A stretch of 62,617 bases of DNA from Candidatus Nitrosocosmicus sp. (GCA_025934495.1 JAICXY010000006.1:1-62617), one strand, 5' to 3'. Counted from the first letter of the stretch, positions 36,640 to 46,540 are shown. The notes: generated from the sequence alone by a model not told the origin. Program-made: numbers and translations.

Positions 36640-37757
36640 CTAATATTTCTACAAGATTGGATGTAAATATTGTAAAATATCGCTAACAATATAAAAAATT
36701 TTTCAAATTCTCTAATTATGCGAGAACTAATAAATATATTCACCATCAAACATTTACTTTAAAGGATAAAATACTGTTTCTACAATCCATCTTTGTCCAT
36801 AGCTAACAATGCTATCCTTCCACTTTTGCAAATCATTTTTCTAGGCTAAAACTGATAAAATCATGCATAATTAGCACCATTAGAAAAATTTCTAATAATT
36901 GAATACATCTTGACCTAAATGAGCAAGTAAAAATGCAAATATCATTGATAATCTGTAAAATTTTGATAGATATCTAATTATACTAGATCCATGGATTTCA
37001 AGGATATTCCCTTTTTCCCATCCAACTCTAGTATTCTTTCTTACTTTAATGCAAGGCAAGATTCCATTATCCGCCAGATATCTAAAAATGTCATTACCTT
37101 CATAGAAGTCATCGTCGACAAATAGTTTGCTTCTTGCGCTATTGTTAATACATCATCAGATTTTATAATATCCTTAACCAATTGGGTAACACCTTTTTAT
37201 CATGGACTTGTTCGTCAGTAACTTTAATAGTCAATATTTTCATTGTCTTGACGTTACACTTTAAGTATTTTCAAATATCATTTTTCTACATTCCATTTAT
37301 CTCATGACCATTGGTCTCTAGACAAGATTGATACCTTTACTAAAATATAATAATGATAATGTTATCATCTTTGAATTCATTTTATTTGTTATCCGTATAT
37401 TTTTCCTTGATATTTAACCTATTTATCCTTCTATGTTTATTGTGATATAATCTAGGATGGATGGTATCTTTTTCCTTGGAATGTCCTTGTGCAATTCCTT
37501 GGGTCTGTCTGCATCCCAGTTGAAATTGCTTTAGATTAGTTAAGCAGGAGGGGATGGTATTAGGATAATGAATGGTTCATCAACCTTGCCTTTGTTCACA
37601 TCTTTTAGCTCGGATTCAAGTTGTTTATGAAATCAAATCCTAGCAAGATTTCACCACATCTAACAAGAGTTTGGTTTGATTGGAGCGAGACTATTTCATA
37701 TGTTTTCTTAAAAGAGGTAGCTAAAAGATTTCGAAATAAGGAATTATGTAACAAAGC
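36640..37757 (-). mobile_element. IS5-like element relic (copy B), nearly full length
   Basis: Right end AATTATGTAACAAAGC (37742-37757) is the terminal repeat. Reverse-strand fragments in order: QTLVRCGEILLGFDFIN, VNKGKVDEPFII, an HKDIPRKKIPSIL block, a VDDDFYEGNDIFRYLADNG block, then GILPCIKVRKNTRVGWEKGN. After an inserted MITE (36860-36987) come LSVLA, KNDLQKWKDS and YGQRWIVETVF. Many stops and frameshifts; dead. Confidence 0.75.
36860..36987 (-). repeat. MITE-like element, family 2, copy b
   Basis: About 128 bp that interrupt the coding order of IS5-like copy B and match, in inverted orientation, the sequence at 40451-40577. Shared blocks include AGATTATCAAT, the ACTTGCT core and a TTTTTCTAATG stretch. 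Ends are ATCATGCATAATTAG and CTAATTATACTAGAT, an imperfect inverted repeat. No coding capacity. Confidence 0.65.
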
Positions 37758-37789
37758 TCAACACGACATTGATGAACTATTGATTACAG

Positions 37790-37920
37790 AATGACGCCTG
37801 AATTATGGTTATCTACATATAGGTCGTTATTGCAGGATTAAATGCAAAGCCAGCTGAGCCAGTGTTTGGTCCAAGTTGTATGGTCTTCACCATGACGTTA
37901 GAACAAGGATCTTAAATAAA
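37790..37920 (-). pseudogene. Fragment of a beta-propeller (YVTN-like) protein
   Basis: The reverse strand reads VMVKTIQLGPNTGSAGFAFNP, then after a frame change YVDNHNSGVIL. The 'AFNP... YV.N.NSG' spacing is that of a YVTN/NHL-type propeller blade. Only one blade is left, with no start or stop context. Confidence 0.4.
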
Positions 37921-38188
37921 TGGTTATAAATCCAAATAAAAACAAGATCTTGCATATAACAATTACAATATAGAGTTTAGTCAAAGATACCCAAAGACAA
38001 GCAGCGATAAGCATATAAATAGAAAATGATCCATTAAACCTTGACATTTATCGGGAGGAAATAATCCAAGTATATCGCAGGAATTATTATATCTGCAATT
38101 ATTTAAAAAGGTATTTTCCAAAGGTATCTCTATGTTAGATTCTAAAAAAGAAATAAAAAAGGGATTTTATAACAATGAATATTATATT
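37921..38188. other. Gene-free AT-rich stretch
   Basis: About 270 bp downstream of the PsbP-like gene; nothing recognised. Confidence 0.4.
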
Positions 38189-39001
38189 CTACCTTATCAA
38201 AGAGAATGAATTTGTTATTTCTCTTGCTATACCCAAATAATTGTTATACTGCTCTATTGGTGCATTGTATTCTATGACATATATCTTGTTATTAGTTAGA
38301 ACGTAAATAGCATATAATTGCATTATAGACGTTGGTTTTGTAGTATTATTTGATAATGGTACAGCTTTATTTGTTGTTGGTGAATTAGATTGTGTTGTTG
38401 TAGTAGTAGTGGTAGTATTCACTGGATTACTCGATGGAATAGAGAAAGGTGTTACTATCGGTGAAGGAGTATCAATGGAGAATGGATTTGCAAAAGGAAT
38501 TGCATCCTGTGAAGATACAATATTTTTATCATAGCTATATTCAACCTGAAATGCATTGTTACCATTTAAACTACCGAAAACCGGCTGACCAATCAAATGA
38601 AACAAATTCGAATCAGTGAAGAAAAGTATGTTATTAGCCAAGTCAGATATCGATGTTACTGGGATGGATAAATTTGAAACAGATATTCTTACGTAAATTT
38701 CGCCCGTAGTTGGAAATAGTTCTCCCGTTGTAGGACTAAAAAATGTACATAAACCAGATCTTGTCCAATTTAATGGATATGTTATTCGGAACATTTGGGT
38801 CCTATCAATACACGTACATGTCTTGAGATGTACATCGCAAGATTTATTATCGGCTGTATTTGGTAACGTCTTTGTCGTATTTTCAGATGTTTGGAACTCT
38901 GAGGTAACATATGAATTATTAATATATAAAATATTTTCTATAAGAATTATCAATAATGCATCTAGTAATATTAAACCAATATACTTTTTTAATTTTCTCA
39001 T
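38189..39001 (-). CDS. Secreted PsbP-like protein with Thr-rich linker
   Basis: A 270-residue extracytoplasmic protein. An N-terminal hydrophobic segment (about 6-28) is a signal anchor. Residues 70-165 and 225-270 match the pattern of PsbP-related domains seen in these archaea (FRITYPLNWTRSGLCTFFSP, then AIYVLTNNKIYVIEYNAP and IAREITNSFSLI). A low-complexity Thr/Ser/Asn/Pro insertion (about 165-220, with eight consecutive Thr) divides the domain and probably is a flexible or glycosylated loop. Three Cys (CDVHLKTCTC) near residue 60 may form disulphides. ATG start, monocistronic. Confidence 0.7.
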   Translation of the reverse strand: MRKLKKYIGLILLDALLIILIENILYINNSYVTSEFQTSENTTKTLPNTADNKSCDVHLKTCTCIDRTQMFRITYPLNWTRSGLCTFFSPTTGELFPTTGEIYVRISVSNLSIPVTSISDLANNILFFTDSNLFHLIGQPVFGSLNGNNAFQVEYSYDKNIVSSQDAIPFANPFSIDTPSPIVTPFSIPSSNPVNTTTTTTTTQSNSPTTNKAVPLSNNTTKPTSIMQLYAIYVLTNNKIYVIEYNAPIEQYNNYLGIAREITNSFSLIR

Positions 39002-39542
39002 GCTATTTTGTTAAAGTATATAAATTTAAATGTCTATATTTCTTTTTTTATATGTTGAGATATGGTCATAATTTACATCTCTTTTCGATGCCTCTAATAA
39101 TGTATTAAAGATAAGCCCGAACATTATTTTAAGAAAAGCTGTTCCAAAGATTAGACCTGCATATGTTAAAGCAATCCATCCTTTTTAAAATTCTCTATTT
39201 CCGATAGGTTGAAATCCTGACCTGTTGCACCAAGGAAAACCATGTTTACTATAGATATAAAAGAAAGGATATCAAGATTGGGATATATGTTTGCTGCAGA
39301 GTTTAGTAGATCTTGCCATAACCGCAATAGACAGTAATCTCATAAGCAAAATGTAGTATATAACATAGGCTCTTCTTAAGGTTTAATTCCTTGTTATTAA
39401 GATTTACAAATAGATCCAAACAATTGATCATATGTTTTAGTTTAAATTTATTTTTTCTTTTCCCTGAAAATTAATCTTCACAACCTTGCTGAGCCTCCCA
39501 AAATTCGATAGGATTATAGATCTTTTCCCCTTTTGATAAGCT
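39002..39542. other. Gene-free stretch with a lone IS4-type end
   Basis: About 540 bp with no coding frame. TATGGTCATAATTTAC at 39062 resembles the terminal repeat of the IS4-like element, which suggests a solo end left by decay. The rest is unidentifiable. Confidence 0.45.
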
Positions 39543-40450
39543 GTGTCCTGCATCCAAAGAATGGAAGGTATAAAGGAAAAAAACAAACATCCTATTATAC
39601 TCAAAATTCCGGATAAATTATGGGATGAGATTAAGAGTATTTTACCAAAGGAGAAACCACTCAAGACAGTGGGTCGGACAATCATACCATACAGAAAAGT
39701 GATCGATGGAATTCTCTATATACTAAGAACATTAGGATGCCAGTGGAAAATGCTACCAAAAGAATACGGATCGGGTTCTACCTATCATCGTTAGATTTGA
39801 GTGGAATAGACTTGACATATTCAAAAAGGTATGGATTAGGATATTGAAAATCTATGATGACTGTATTGGTATCAACTGGGCATGGCAATCCATCGAAAGC
39901 ATATCTATAAAGTCACCTTTAGGGGGGGCGATGACTGGAAATAATCTACAGGTAGAAGCAAGATAGGCTAAACAAAGACAAATTTTAACAGATAAAAAAG
40001 GAATCCCTATATCTGCATATATTTCTTCTTCAGCCAGTACAGATGATATAAAACTAGTAACAAGTGTGGTTGATAATGTGTTATCAGACAACCACCACCA
40101 TCATATAAAACAAAAACAAGAGAAAGAAGAGGAAGAAGAAAACTTCAACATCTATGTTTAGATAAAGCATATAATTCCGAACTGAAGAGCAATAACTAAT
40201 CAAACGAGTATATGTACTGCATATTCCTCCAAAGAGAAAAAGAGATAAAAAAAGAGAAGGAGGAAGAGACCAAGATTATGACACAACATTGCTCAAATTG
40301 TAAAAAACGTTCTGCAAAAAGAGGATTATAAAGCGAACAATTTCATGATGTCATAATAGGTTCAGGAAACTATTCACCAGGTATAAGAAGAAGGTAAAAG
40401 AGAATTATCTTGGATTGGTACAGTTATACTGTTGTATGATAATAGATATC
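39543..40450 (+). pseudogene. IS5-family transposase pseudogene (DUF4096 type)
   Basis: Frameshifted but readable almost end to end. The DUF4096-like N-terminus IPDKLWDEIKSILPKEKPL...PYRKVIDGILYILRTLGCQWKMLP is open to 39794. After the stop there follow EWNRLDIFKKVWIRILKIYDD, SISIKSPLGGAMTGN (with a G7 run at 39923 causing a shift), ILTDKKGIPISAYISSAS and LCLDKAYNSEL. A final NYSPGI-type block and GLVQLYCCMII close the frame. The order matches an IS5-group DDE transposase. Confidence 0.8.
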
Positions 40451-40577
40451 TTGCATAATTAGATTCCTACCATAATTTTATAGATTATCAATAATATTTT
40501 GTAATATGCATTTTAACTTGCTGATTATGAACAAAATGTATTGCATTAGTAGGAATTTTCTAATGATGTTATTTATG
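40451..40577 (+). repeat. MITE-like element, family 2, copy a
   Basis: About 127 bp between TCTTGCATAATTAGATTCC and TTATTTATGCAAGAGA. It is homologous in inverted orientation to 36860-36987. The termini are those of the neighbouring DDE_4-type element, so this is either its deletion derivative or its left end. Confidence 0.6.
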
Positions 40578-41382
40578 CAAGAGATCTATTGATCTGGATT
40601 TGCTGACCTATTAATATCGACATTAAAAGTCCACCAGATATTCATAATTTAAAATCGGACGTTCCATAAAGATTTATGGGTTTCTGTTGTTTGAAGTATT
40701 GTTTACTTGAATTATAAAAATAGTTGCTTATCCTCATCGTCTGATAAGCAATACATGAGTTCATTCAAATTGTTTATTATTTTGTCATGTATTTCATCTT
40801 CAATTAGATCTATCCATAATGATGAGATTAAATCAAAGAAATCAAATTATTCAGAAAGACAAAAATTTATTTATATCGAATTCTAGGTTAGATTGAATTA
40901 TATTTTATTTGTAGTAAGGAATCAGCTTATGATTAATAACCAGGACTATATCATTCACAAATTAAGTCATAAGAAAGTAAGAAGACATGATGTTTATATA
41001 CCGAGTATATAAGAACAATCATCTGTTACTCCAAAACAAGTTGTAAATGTATATGATCTAGGGTTTTTTTGCATAGAAAAGGATTTCTCTGCAGAACAAC
41101 TATCCATACTGCCATACAAAAAGAAAAGGAATAGCGAGTTGTCTCAAGAAGAAAAAGAGTACAACAAAATTCAGTCCAACAAAAAGATGATAGTGATAGA
41201 GCATACCTATATCGCCTGAAAAAGTACAGAATACAGAGTGATATATTTAGGAATAAATTAAGAAAGTACGATAAAGTGTCAGATATAGTTGCAGGACTGG
41301 TAAACCATAGAATAATGAAACTGTGTTATAGAAACTGAATAAGTATTATATTAAAAAGTGCAGATAATTCTAATTATGCAAG
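40451..41382 (+). mobile_element. DDE_4-type IS relic bounded by inverted repeats
   Basis: Ends TCTTGCATAATTAGA (40450-40465) and TCTAATTATGCAAGAGC (41368-41384) are an essentially perfect inverted repeat of about 15 bp. Inside, from about 40930, the + strand gives INNQDYIIHKLSHKKVRRHDVYI, VVNVYDLGFFCIEKDFSAEQL, LSQEEKEYNK and VIEHTYI. Then, in other frames, LKKYRIQSDIFRNKLRKYD and VSDIVAGLVNHRIM. These are blocks of a HARBI1/DDE_4-like transposase C-terminus. The N-terminal third is gone. Confidence 0.65.
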
Positions 41383-41399
41383 AGCTCTAATCGTCTGGA

Positions 41400-41712
41400 A
41401 GATAATTTTGGGAGAGGCCCTTAGTTCTACTTTGAGATATTGCATTATCTGTTTGATAATATTCTTTTAATAAGATTGATGAATGATATGATATTCTAGT
41501 TTCAAGAATCTATAATTTGTAGAAACACCAAATAACAACGCCATCATCACGACCATCTGCGAGATAGGCTTATGACCCTGAATCTTAACTAGCCAAAAAA
41601 TTAAAGGATCTGTTATGGATATATTTCGTTCTTTTGATATGCATGTCATAAACTTTTTTTCTCTTCTAGTTCGATAACAACCTAGATCATTTCTATATGA
41701 GGTCAAGGCCAA
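41400..41712 (-). mobile_element. IS6-like transposase fragment
   Basis: The reverse strand reads CISKERNIS...LIFWLVKIQGHKPIS, then in a second frame TDGRDDG and a block comparable to the HHLHS...IIERT...QYIKDRT part of the copy at 43.9 kb. Broken by frameshifts, no ends visible. Confidence 0.5.
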
Positions 41713-41827
41713 CTTTTACAATCTAGTCTATAATCCTCATAGGTATAGGATTTATTTTGGTTTTGATAAAGTAGAAATATGTCGCATTTCAGAGATTTTC
41801 TTAAAGAAATGCATGAAAAATAAAAAA

Positions 41828-41866
41828 AAACAGAGCATACCACTTTTTTCTATAGGTGCTCTGTTT
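41828..41866 (-). terminator. Intrinsic-type terminator hairpin
   Basis: On the reverse strand AAACAGAGCA pairs perfectly over 10 bp with TGCTCTGTTT around an 18-19-base loop and runs straight into a T-tract of nine. It sits 70 bp beyond the stop of the surface-protein gene at 41937. Confidence 0.6.
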
Positions 41867-41936
41867 CTTAAATTCACCTTAGAATTATAATGATTCCAAG
41901 CCACATATTTATCGTAATAGGCCAAGCCATTATAGT

Positions 41937-43607
41937 TTAAGGGATAAATTCCCCTGTAATAGGTTTGAATATTTGCGAATTTGTCGTAGCTATATTTTTA
42001 CAATCTGTATTTAGGTTATCGAGAGTAAAAGGTATTATATGCCCCGTATTCTCATTTTTGTCTGCAATCAAGTTCACTCTTACAAATGGGTTATTATTAT
42101 TTGGAATTTTTGCAAGATCGTTTTTATTTTGTAATAGATCTACTGTAATTTCCATTACCAAATGATGACCCCAAATCGCTATATTGTTATTGTTAAATGT
42201 GGTGGTGGCTCCCATTATATTATATAGTGCAATGTCATCTTGAGCACCTGCTGGGGTTCCAGTAGTATCACATCTTCCAAAAGGAGGATTAAGTATCCCT
42301 GGCATTCCATTAATCTGATCCCCCTTAGTCACAAATGTTCCTCCAATTAATAACTTATTAGTATCTGGTGCTTTTATATTCTGTGTTGGAGTATTTATTC
42401 CTCCAATTGGTGCAATAGCTGAATTTGAATTTGGACCAACTGCTTTTGCCAAAGTTATATAGTGACATTCAGTTCTGACATTAGTAATGGCAAATGGGAT
42501 AACTTTTTGCTTTGCCCCATCATCACTTTGTACTATGATATTTCCCGCTAACAGAGGAGCACTAAGAGTTAATGCTACTTTATTTGAATTTTGTTGCAGA
42601 TCACTTAATACTTGAATAGTAAATTTATTGGTGTCAAGATTAAACATAGCATGCCTTACATTTTCAAGTGGTATATCCCCCTCCACAACATAGGTCGCAC
42701 TAGATGGTGCTTGTTCCAAGTCTGTAAATGTTGTTTCTGCACTACTGCCGGATGGGTTTGTTGTGGTCTTCAAAGTTGAAAGGCAAGTTTTAAAAGGAGG
42801 ATTACCACTATTTGGTATAGTATTTGCCGGTGTAACTGCCGCTTGAGGGGTAACAGTTTCTATAGATTGTTTATCTGTTGGAGATGGCGTAGAGGCTGAT
42901 TGAGGGAATAATATGCTGTTCGCTGTTGAATTAACTATTCCACCCGTTATTGAGTTTATTGTATTATTTATGGTACAAGATATGATTTGACCAGCTTGTG
43001 GTGCTGTTCCAGAGCATGTACCAGATAATGATGTACTGAATTGAAATTTTGTTGGTATAAAAGATGTATCTTCGCTTACACTAAAAATTGCACCGGGTGT
43101 TAAACAAAATTGAGAATTTTGTCCATTGTGTATAATAAAGGTGCTATGTACACCATTATCATTTACAATTATTCTAAATGGAAAATTAGTAAATAATCCT
43201 CCGGTATCAATCCTGTTAGGGTCTAGAACTTGTTTGGTTAGAATTAATGTAGATACCAGTGGTGAAGTGCAAGTGAGATTCGCATTAGTAGTAGAGCTCT
43301 GGGCGACAACAAAATTATTTCCGGAGCTTGAGATAACCCCTTGGGGTGTAATAAGTGGAAAGCTTGAGATAGCCCCTTGGGGTGTAATAAGTGGAAAGCT
43401 TGAGATAGACCCGGGGGTTGTAATAAGTGGAAAGCTTGAGATAGACCCGGGGGTTGTAATGCTTCGAGAGCTTGAGATAATCACTGCAGCCACATCTCTA
43501 TTTCCCATCCATAAACTAACAGAATTAAGTATTATGGATATAGATAATATTAAAAACAAAGTTAGTCTTGTTACTCTTTTCAAATAAAACATAATACTTT
43601 GATACAA
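41937..43607 (-). CDS. Secreted surface protein with 12-residue tandem repeats
   Basis: A 556-residue exported protein. A signal/anchor segment lies at about 14-32. Residues 49-97 consist of about four copies of a 12-residue unit of the type ITTPGSISSFPL. A domain with several Cys follows (about 110-215, ending in CSGTAPQAGQIISCTINNTI), then a Ser/Thr/Pro linker, and two similar C-terminal halves (about 280-400 and 410-550). Each half has a TFTDLEQAP/LVMEITVDLLQN-type strand pattern and IPFAI/IPFTL endings, so an internal duplication is likely. It is probably a cell-surface or matrix protein; no enzymatic motif. ATG start, own terminator. Confidence 0.65.
   Translation of the reverse strand: MYQSIMFYLKRVTRLTLFLILSISIILNSVSLWMGNRDVAAVIISSSRSITTPGSISSFPLITTPGSISSFPLITPQGAISSFPLITPQGVISSSGNNFVVAQSSTTNANLTCTSPLVSTLILTKQVLDPNRIDTGGLFTNFPFRIIVNDNGVHSTFIIHNGQNSQFCLTPGAIFSVSEDTSFIPTKFQFSTSLSGTCSGTAPQAGQIISCTINNTINSITGGIVNSTANSILFPQSASTPSPTDKQSIETVTPQAAVTPANTIPNSGNPPFKTCLSTLKTTTNPSGSSAETTFTDLEQAPSSATYVVEGDIPLENVRHAMFNLDTNKFTIQVLSDLQQNSNKVALTLSAPLLAGNIIVQSDDGAKQKVIPFAITNVRTECHYITLAKAVGPNSNSAIAPIGGINTPTQNIKAPDTNKLLIGGTFVTKGDQINGMPGILNPPFGRCDTTGTPAGAQDDIALYNIMGATTTFNNNNIAIWGHHLVMEITVDLLQNKNDLAKIPNNNNPFVRVNLIADKNENTGHIIPFTLDNLNTDCKNIATTNSQIFKPITGEFIP
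43330..43475. repeat. 36-bp tandem repeat in surface-protein gene
   Basis: About four units of 36 bp (TGGAAAGCTTGAGATAG... on the + strand). Two carry CCCCTTGGGGTGT and two CCCGGGGGTTGT, so pairs of units are more alike than their neighbours, as after recent unit duplication. Frame is conserved (12 codons). Confidence 0.85.
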
Positions 43608-43702
43608 TAATAACTATTTTAATACTTCAGAACATACTTATATACAAATATTACGATGTTTTTTTAAAAATTACACTATAAAGGGCTAGTAAAATTTTCG
43701 TC

Positions 43703-45315
43703 GTTTTGTTGCATGATTCTTAAAATCTCTTTCAATATGTTTTATCTTAATAGATATCATCTTGTTATACAATGATGATTTTATCGCTATTTCGTTCACC
43801 ATATTCTCAAACTTAGAATAAAAGGCTCTGTTAACTTAAGATATTATTCTTTATTATGTTGATAAACAAACAATTTGAGCCATTGTTTGATATGATTTAA
43901 TTTACACTTGTTCTTTTTGCAAGGAAAGTAATCGTCAAAATTATCGATTCTATCTTTTATGTATTGTATTGTCCTTTCAATTATGCTTTTTTCAAAAGAA
44001 GAATGAAGATGATGATTTAATTTTAAAAACTTGCATGCTTGTGGATACCAAGTACCATCATCGTCTGATGAAACTTGATGTAATCCATACTTGTCTAAAA
44101 CAAGAGACAGAAATCGTTCAATAGCAACAAACATGTTTCGTTCTTTTGATATGTGAAAGGAAAGAATTTCTTTATTCTTTGGTTCAATTACAATCCAAAG
44201 TCATAGTAGTTCAGAGCCTGCCTGCTTTTATTGCAGTTTCATCAATTATGTATTCTTTAATGTCTCTCTTGTAAAAAATCTCTTTGGTTTGTAATTTTGT
44301 ATCCAGTGCCAAATTGATACATGGCTTATTTTTATTATTTTTAAGAAAGATAATGCTTTGGCAGCATTTCTAAATGATAATCCAAGAAAGTACAAGTATA
44401 ATACGTAACCTATAATTTGTAATGGTGTTCTGCTGTTTCTAGATCGCATAAATAAAATGGTCATTTTCAAGCTATAGGTTTTTCCTTAAGTTAACAGAGC
44501 CGAATAAAAGGACCTCCAAGCATTCCTTTATAACGGTACCTCCGTTTCTACAATCCATCTTGATCTATAGATTACAATGTCATAATTTTATTCTTGCAAA
44601 TTATTGCTTTGGGATATGAATGATAGTTTCGGTATGTTTTCTTATTTATTTCAACCAAACTTGACCATTCTTTCATTTATTAATATAAGGTAAGATCCCA
44701 TTGTGGAATATCTGTCTAAAAATACCGTTGTTATCATAGACGCCATCAGCAAAGAGTTTGCCCAATGATGTAACGCTATTTGATTCTATAATGGTTTCAA
44801 CCAGGTCTGGTAATGCCTTGCTGTCATCATGAACACGTTCGCCTGCGGCTACTTTCATTAAAGTAATTTTTTTGCTTTTTACATTGGCTGCTACATATAT
44901 TTTCAAATATCCTTACTTTTATAATTCCATTTATCTCATAGTTATTGGTCTCTAATGGAGGATATTACCTACACTATCTGTCGCAATGATAATGGAAACC
45001 TCTCGAGTTCTTCCTTTTGTTATCATTTTACAAATTCATATCCAATCCGTTTATTCTTCCTGCTTATTTTACTGTAAAAGAGTGCTTTTCCCTTTGGTGG
45101 GTCTTCTTGTTCAATACCTTCATTGGTTTGTTTGTATGGAACATGAAAGTACACTTTGGTAAATCAAAGTAAGAGTAGGAAGATATCAAACAATGAAATG
45201 TCTTTCCAACTTTACCTTTGTGCATCTCTTTTAAATCATTATCTAACCTCTTTCATATGATTTCTCAAAAGATGTTGCCTGAATGTTTCTATAATATGGA
45301 ATCATGTAAGAAATA
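43703..45315 (-). mobile_element. IS5-like element relic (copy C), split by an IS6-like insertion
   Basis: Ends GTTTTGTTGCATGATTCT (43703) and, inverted, TTACATGATTCC (about 45309). Reverse-strand fragments run from an LKEMHKGKVGKTF block near 45230 to the open DDE part KIYVAANVKSKKITLMKVAAGERVHDDSK...GKLFADGVYDNNGIFRQIFHNG (44673-44906). Then YSKFENMVNEIAIKSSLYNKM lies on the other side of the nested element (43710-43815). Joining across 43816-44509 restores the order, so the element was longer than 900 bp before decay. Confidence 0.8.
43824..44501 (-). mobile_element. IS6-like element, 678 bp, with 8-bp target duplication
   Basis: Terminal inverted repeats GGCTCTGTTAACTTAAG and its complement at 44485-44501. 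The flanks are GAATAAAA on both sides (43816-43823 and 44502-44509), an 8-bp duplication as the IS6 family makes. Two reading pieces, MKMTILFMRSRNSRTPLQIIGYVLYLYF...SIWHWIQNYKPKRFFTRE (44246-44470) and MFVAIERFLSLVLDKYG...DDDGTWYPQACKFL (43844-44134), are the N- and C-terminal halves of one transposase separated by frame damage. Confidence 0.85.
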
Positions 45316-45478
45316 AGTTGTAAATCAATGTAGATGCAACAATGACAAATAAATAGAATATAGCATTAAATTGGAAAAAAATTGCATTATTGTTTATTAT
45401 TTTACTTTAATCTTCAATCATTACAAAATAAAGAATTATCGGCATAAAATATATTAATAAAAAGATCTATTAAGATTT

Positions 45479-46429
45479 ATGAAATCCTTAGAAGAAATAA
45501 GGAAAATTAAAAGAAAGATCGAGCCAGATTTGCTCAAGAGAAAAAATGTAAATGGTGTAGGGATAGGATATAAGATTATAGGCGATCCAGGTCAAGAAAC
45601 AGATGAAATTGTTATCCGTGTATATGTTGATGAGAAAAAGGACAATGTGCCAGATAATGAACGAATTCCTGACGTAGTAGACGGCGATGTGAAGACTGAT
45701 GTAATACAACGAGCCCGAAGTGCTGTAGCTCATAACTCGGGGAATTTAGATACTACTCCATATGATGAATTACAAGGTGGAATTAATGTTGGACCTGTTA
45801 GAAATTTTGGAAATGTGTATGTAAATGGTACTCTCGGAGCTATTGTAAAAGACAATTTCAGTGGAAAACCAATGATATTGAGTAACTATCATACTCTAGC
45901 AGTTGATGACAATAATAAAGTGGGTGTTGATGAGATTAGTCAGCCTGCAGGAAGAGGACGAAAAATTGCACGTCTGGAGAATGCGACTCTTAGTGGAAGT
46001 GTAGATGCAGCAGTAGCCTCTATTTATGATGGCGTGAAACATATTTGTGAAATAAGGGGTATCGGACAAATTAAAGGAGTTGTATCGGAAAAAGAACTAG
46101 ATAATATGTTTACAGAGAATAGAAGACACGTTAGAAAAAGTGGTATCGCAACAAATGTTACCTCAGGTATAATCGATGATATTGAATCAACTAGAATCGT
46201 TCAATATCCTTACGGAATAGGATTTTGGACCTTGAATGGCCAAATAATAATGAAGCCAGATAATTCAAATAGTCTGTTTAGTAATGAAGGTGATTCAGGC
46301 TCATGTATTTTAGATGATCTTGGACGAATAGTTGGCCTGCTGGTTGGCGGTGATCAGAATGGATATACTGTTGCAAACCATATCACAGACATAATTAATG
46401 CATTCAATATTTCAATTTGTACAAACTAA
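45479..46429 (+). CDS. Nal1/trypsin-like serine protease
   Basis: A 316-residue chymotrypsin-fold protein resembling Nal1-type proteases. Probable triad: His138 in ILSNYHTLA, Asp176 in GSVDAAVA and Ser273 in EGDSGSCI. The N-terminal 80 residues begin MKSLEEIRKIKRKIEPDLL with NVNGVGIGYK, the usual start of this family. No signal peptide, so likely cytosolic or non-classically exported. ATG start with a TATA-like AAATATATTAATAAA about 25-35 bases upstream (45446-45460). It stands alone between IS relics, so transfer is possible. Confidence 0.85.
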   Translation: MKSLEEIRKIKRKIEPDLLKRKNVNGVGIGYKIIGDPGQETDEIVIRVYVDEKKDNVPDNERIPDVVDGDVKTDVIQRARSAVAHNSGNLDTTPYDELQGGINVGPVRNFGNVYVNGTLGAIVKDNFSGKPMILSNYHTLAVDDNNKVGVDEISQPAGRGRKIARLENATLSGSVDAAVASIYDGVKHICEIRGIGQIKGVVSEKELDNMFTENRRHVRKSGIATNVTSGIIDDIESTRIVQYPYGIGFWTLNGQIIMKPDNSNSLFSNEGDSGSCILDDLGRIVGLLVGGDQNGYTVANHITDIINAFNISICTN

Positions 46430-46540
46430 TAGAAAATGGATCTTCAGATACTAATTATTAGTATCACGATACCAAATACTTTTTGTTTTTATAAAAAATA
46501 AGAATTGCTAATGCTATATAATATCTTCTGGCACTGGAAT

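Noticed and set aside
36438-36749. 103-residue reverse-strand open frame next to the papain-like gene
   Set aside because: Its 5' part is the out-of-frame end of IS5-like copy B, the composition is not protein-like, and no start signal is seen.
43330-43475. CRISPR array in the 36-bp repeats
   Set aside because: The units are directly contiguous, in frame and translate to a 12-residue peptide repeat; there are no spacers.
43126-43587. 153-residue plus-strand frame over the repeat region
   Set aside because: It is an antisense shadow created by the 36-bp repeats of the surface-protein gene.
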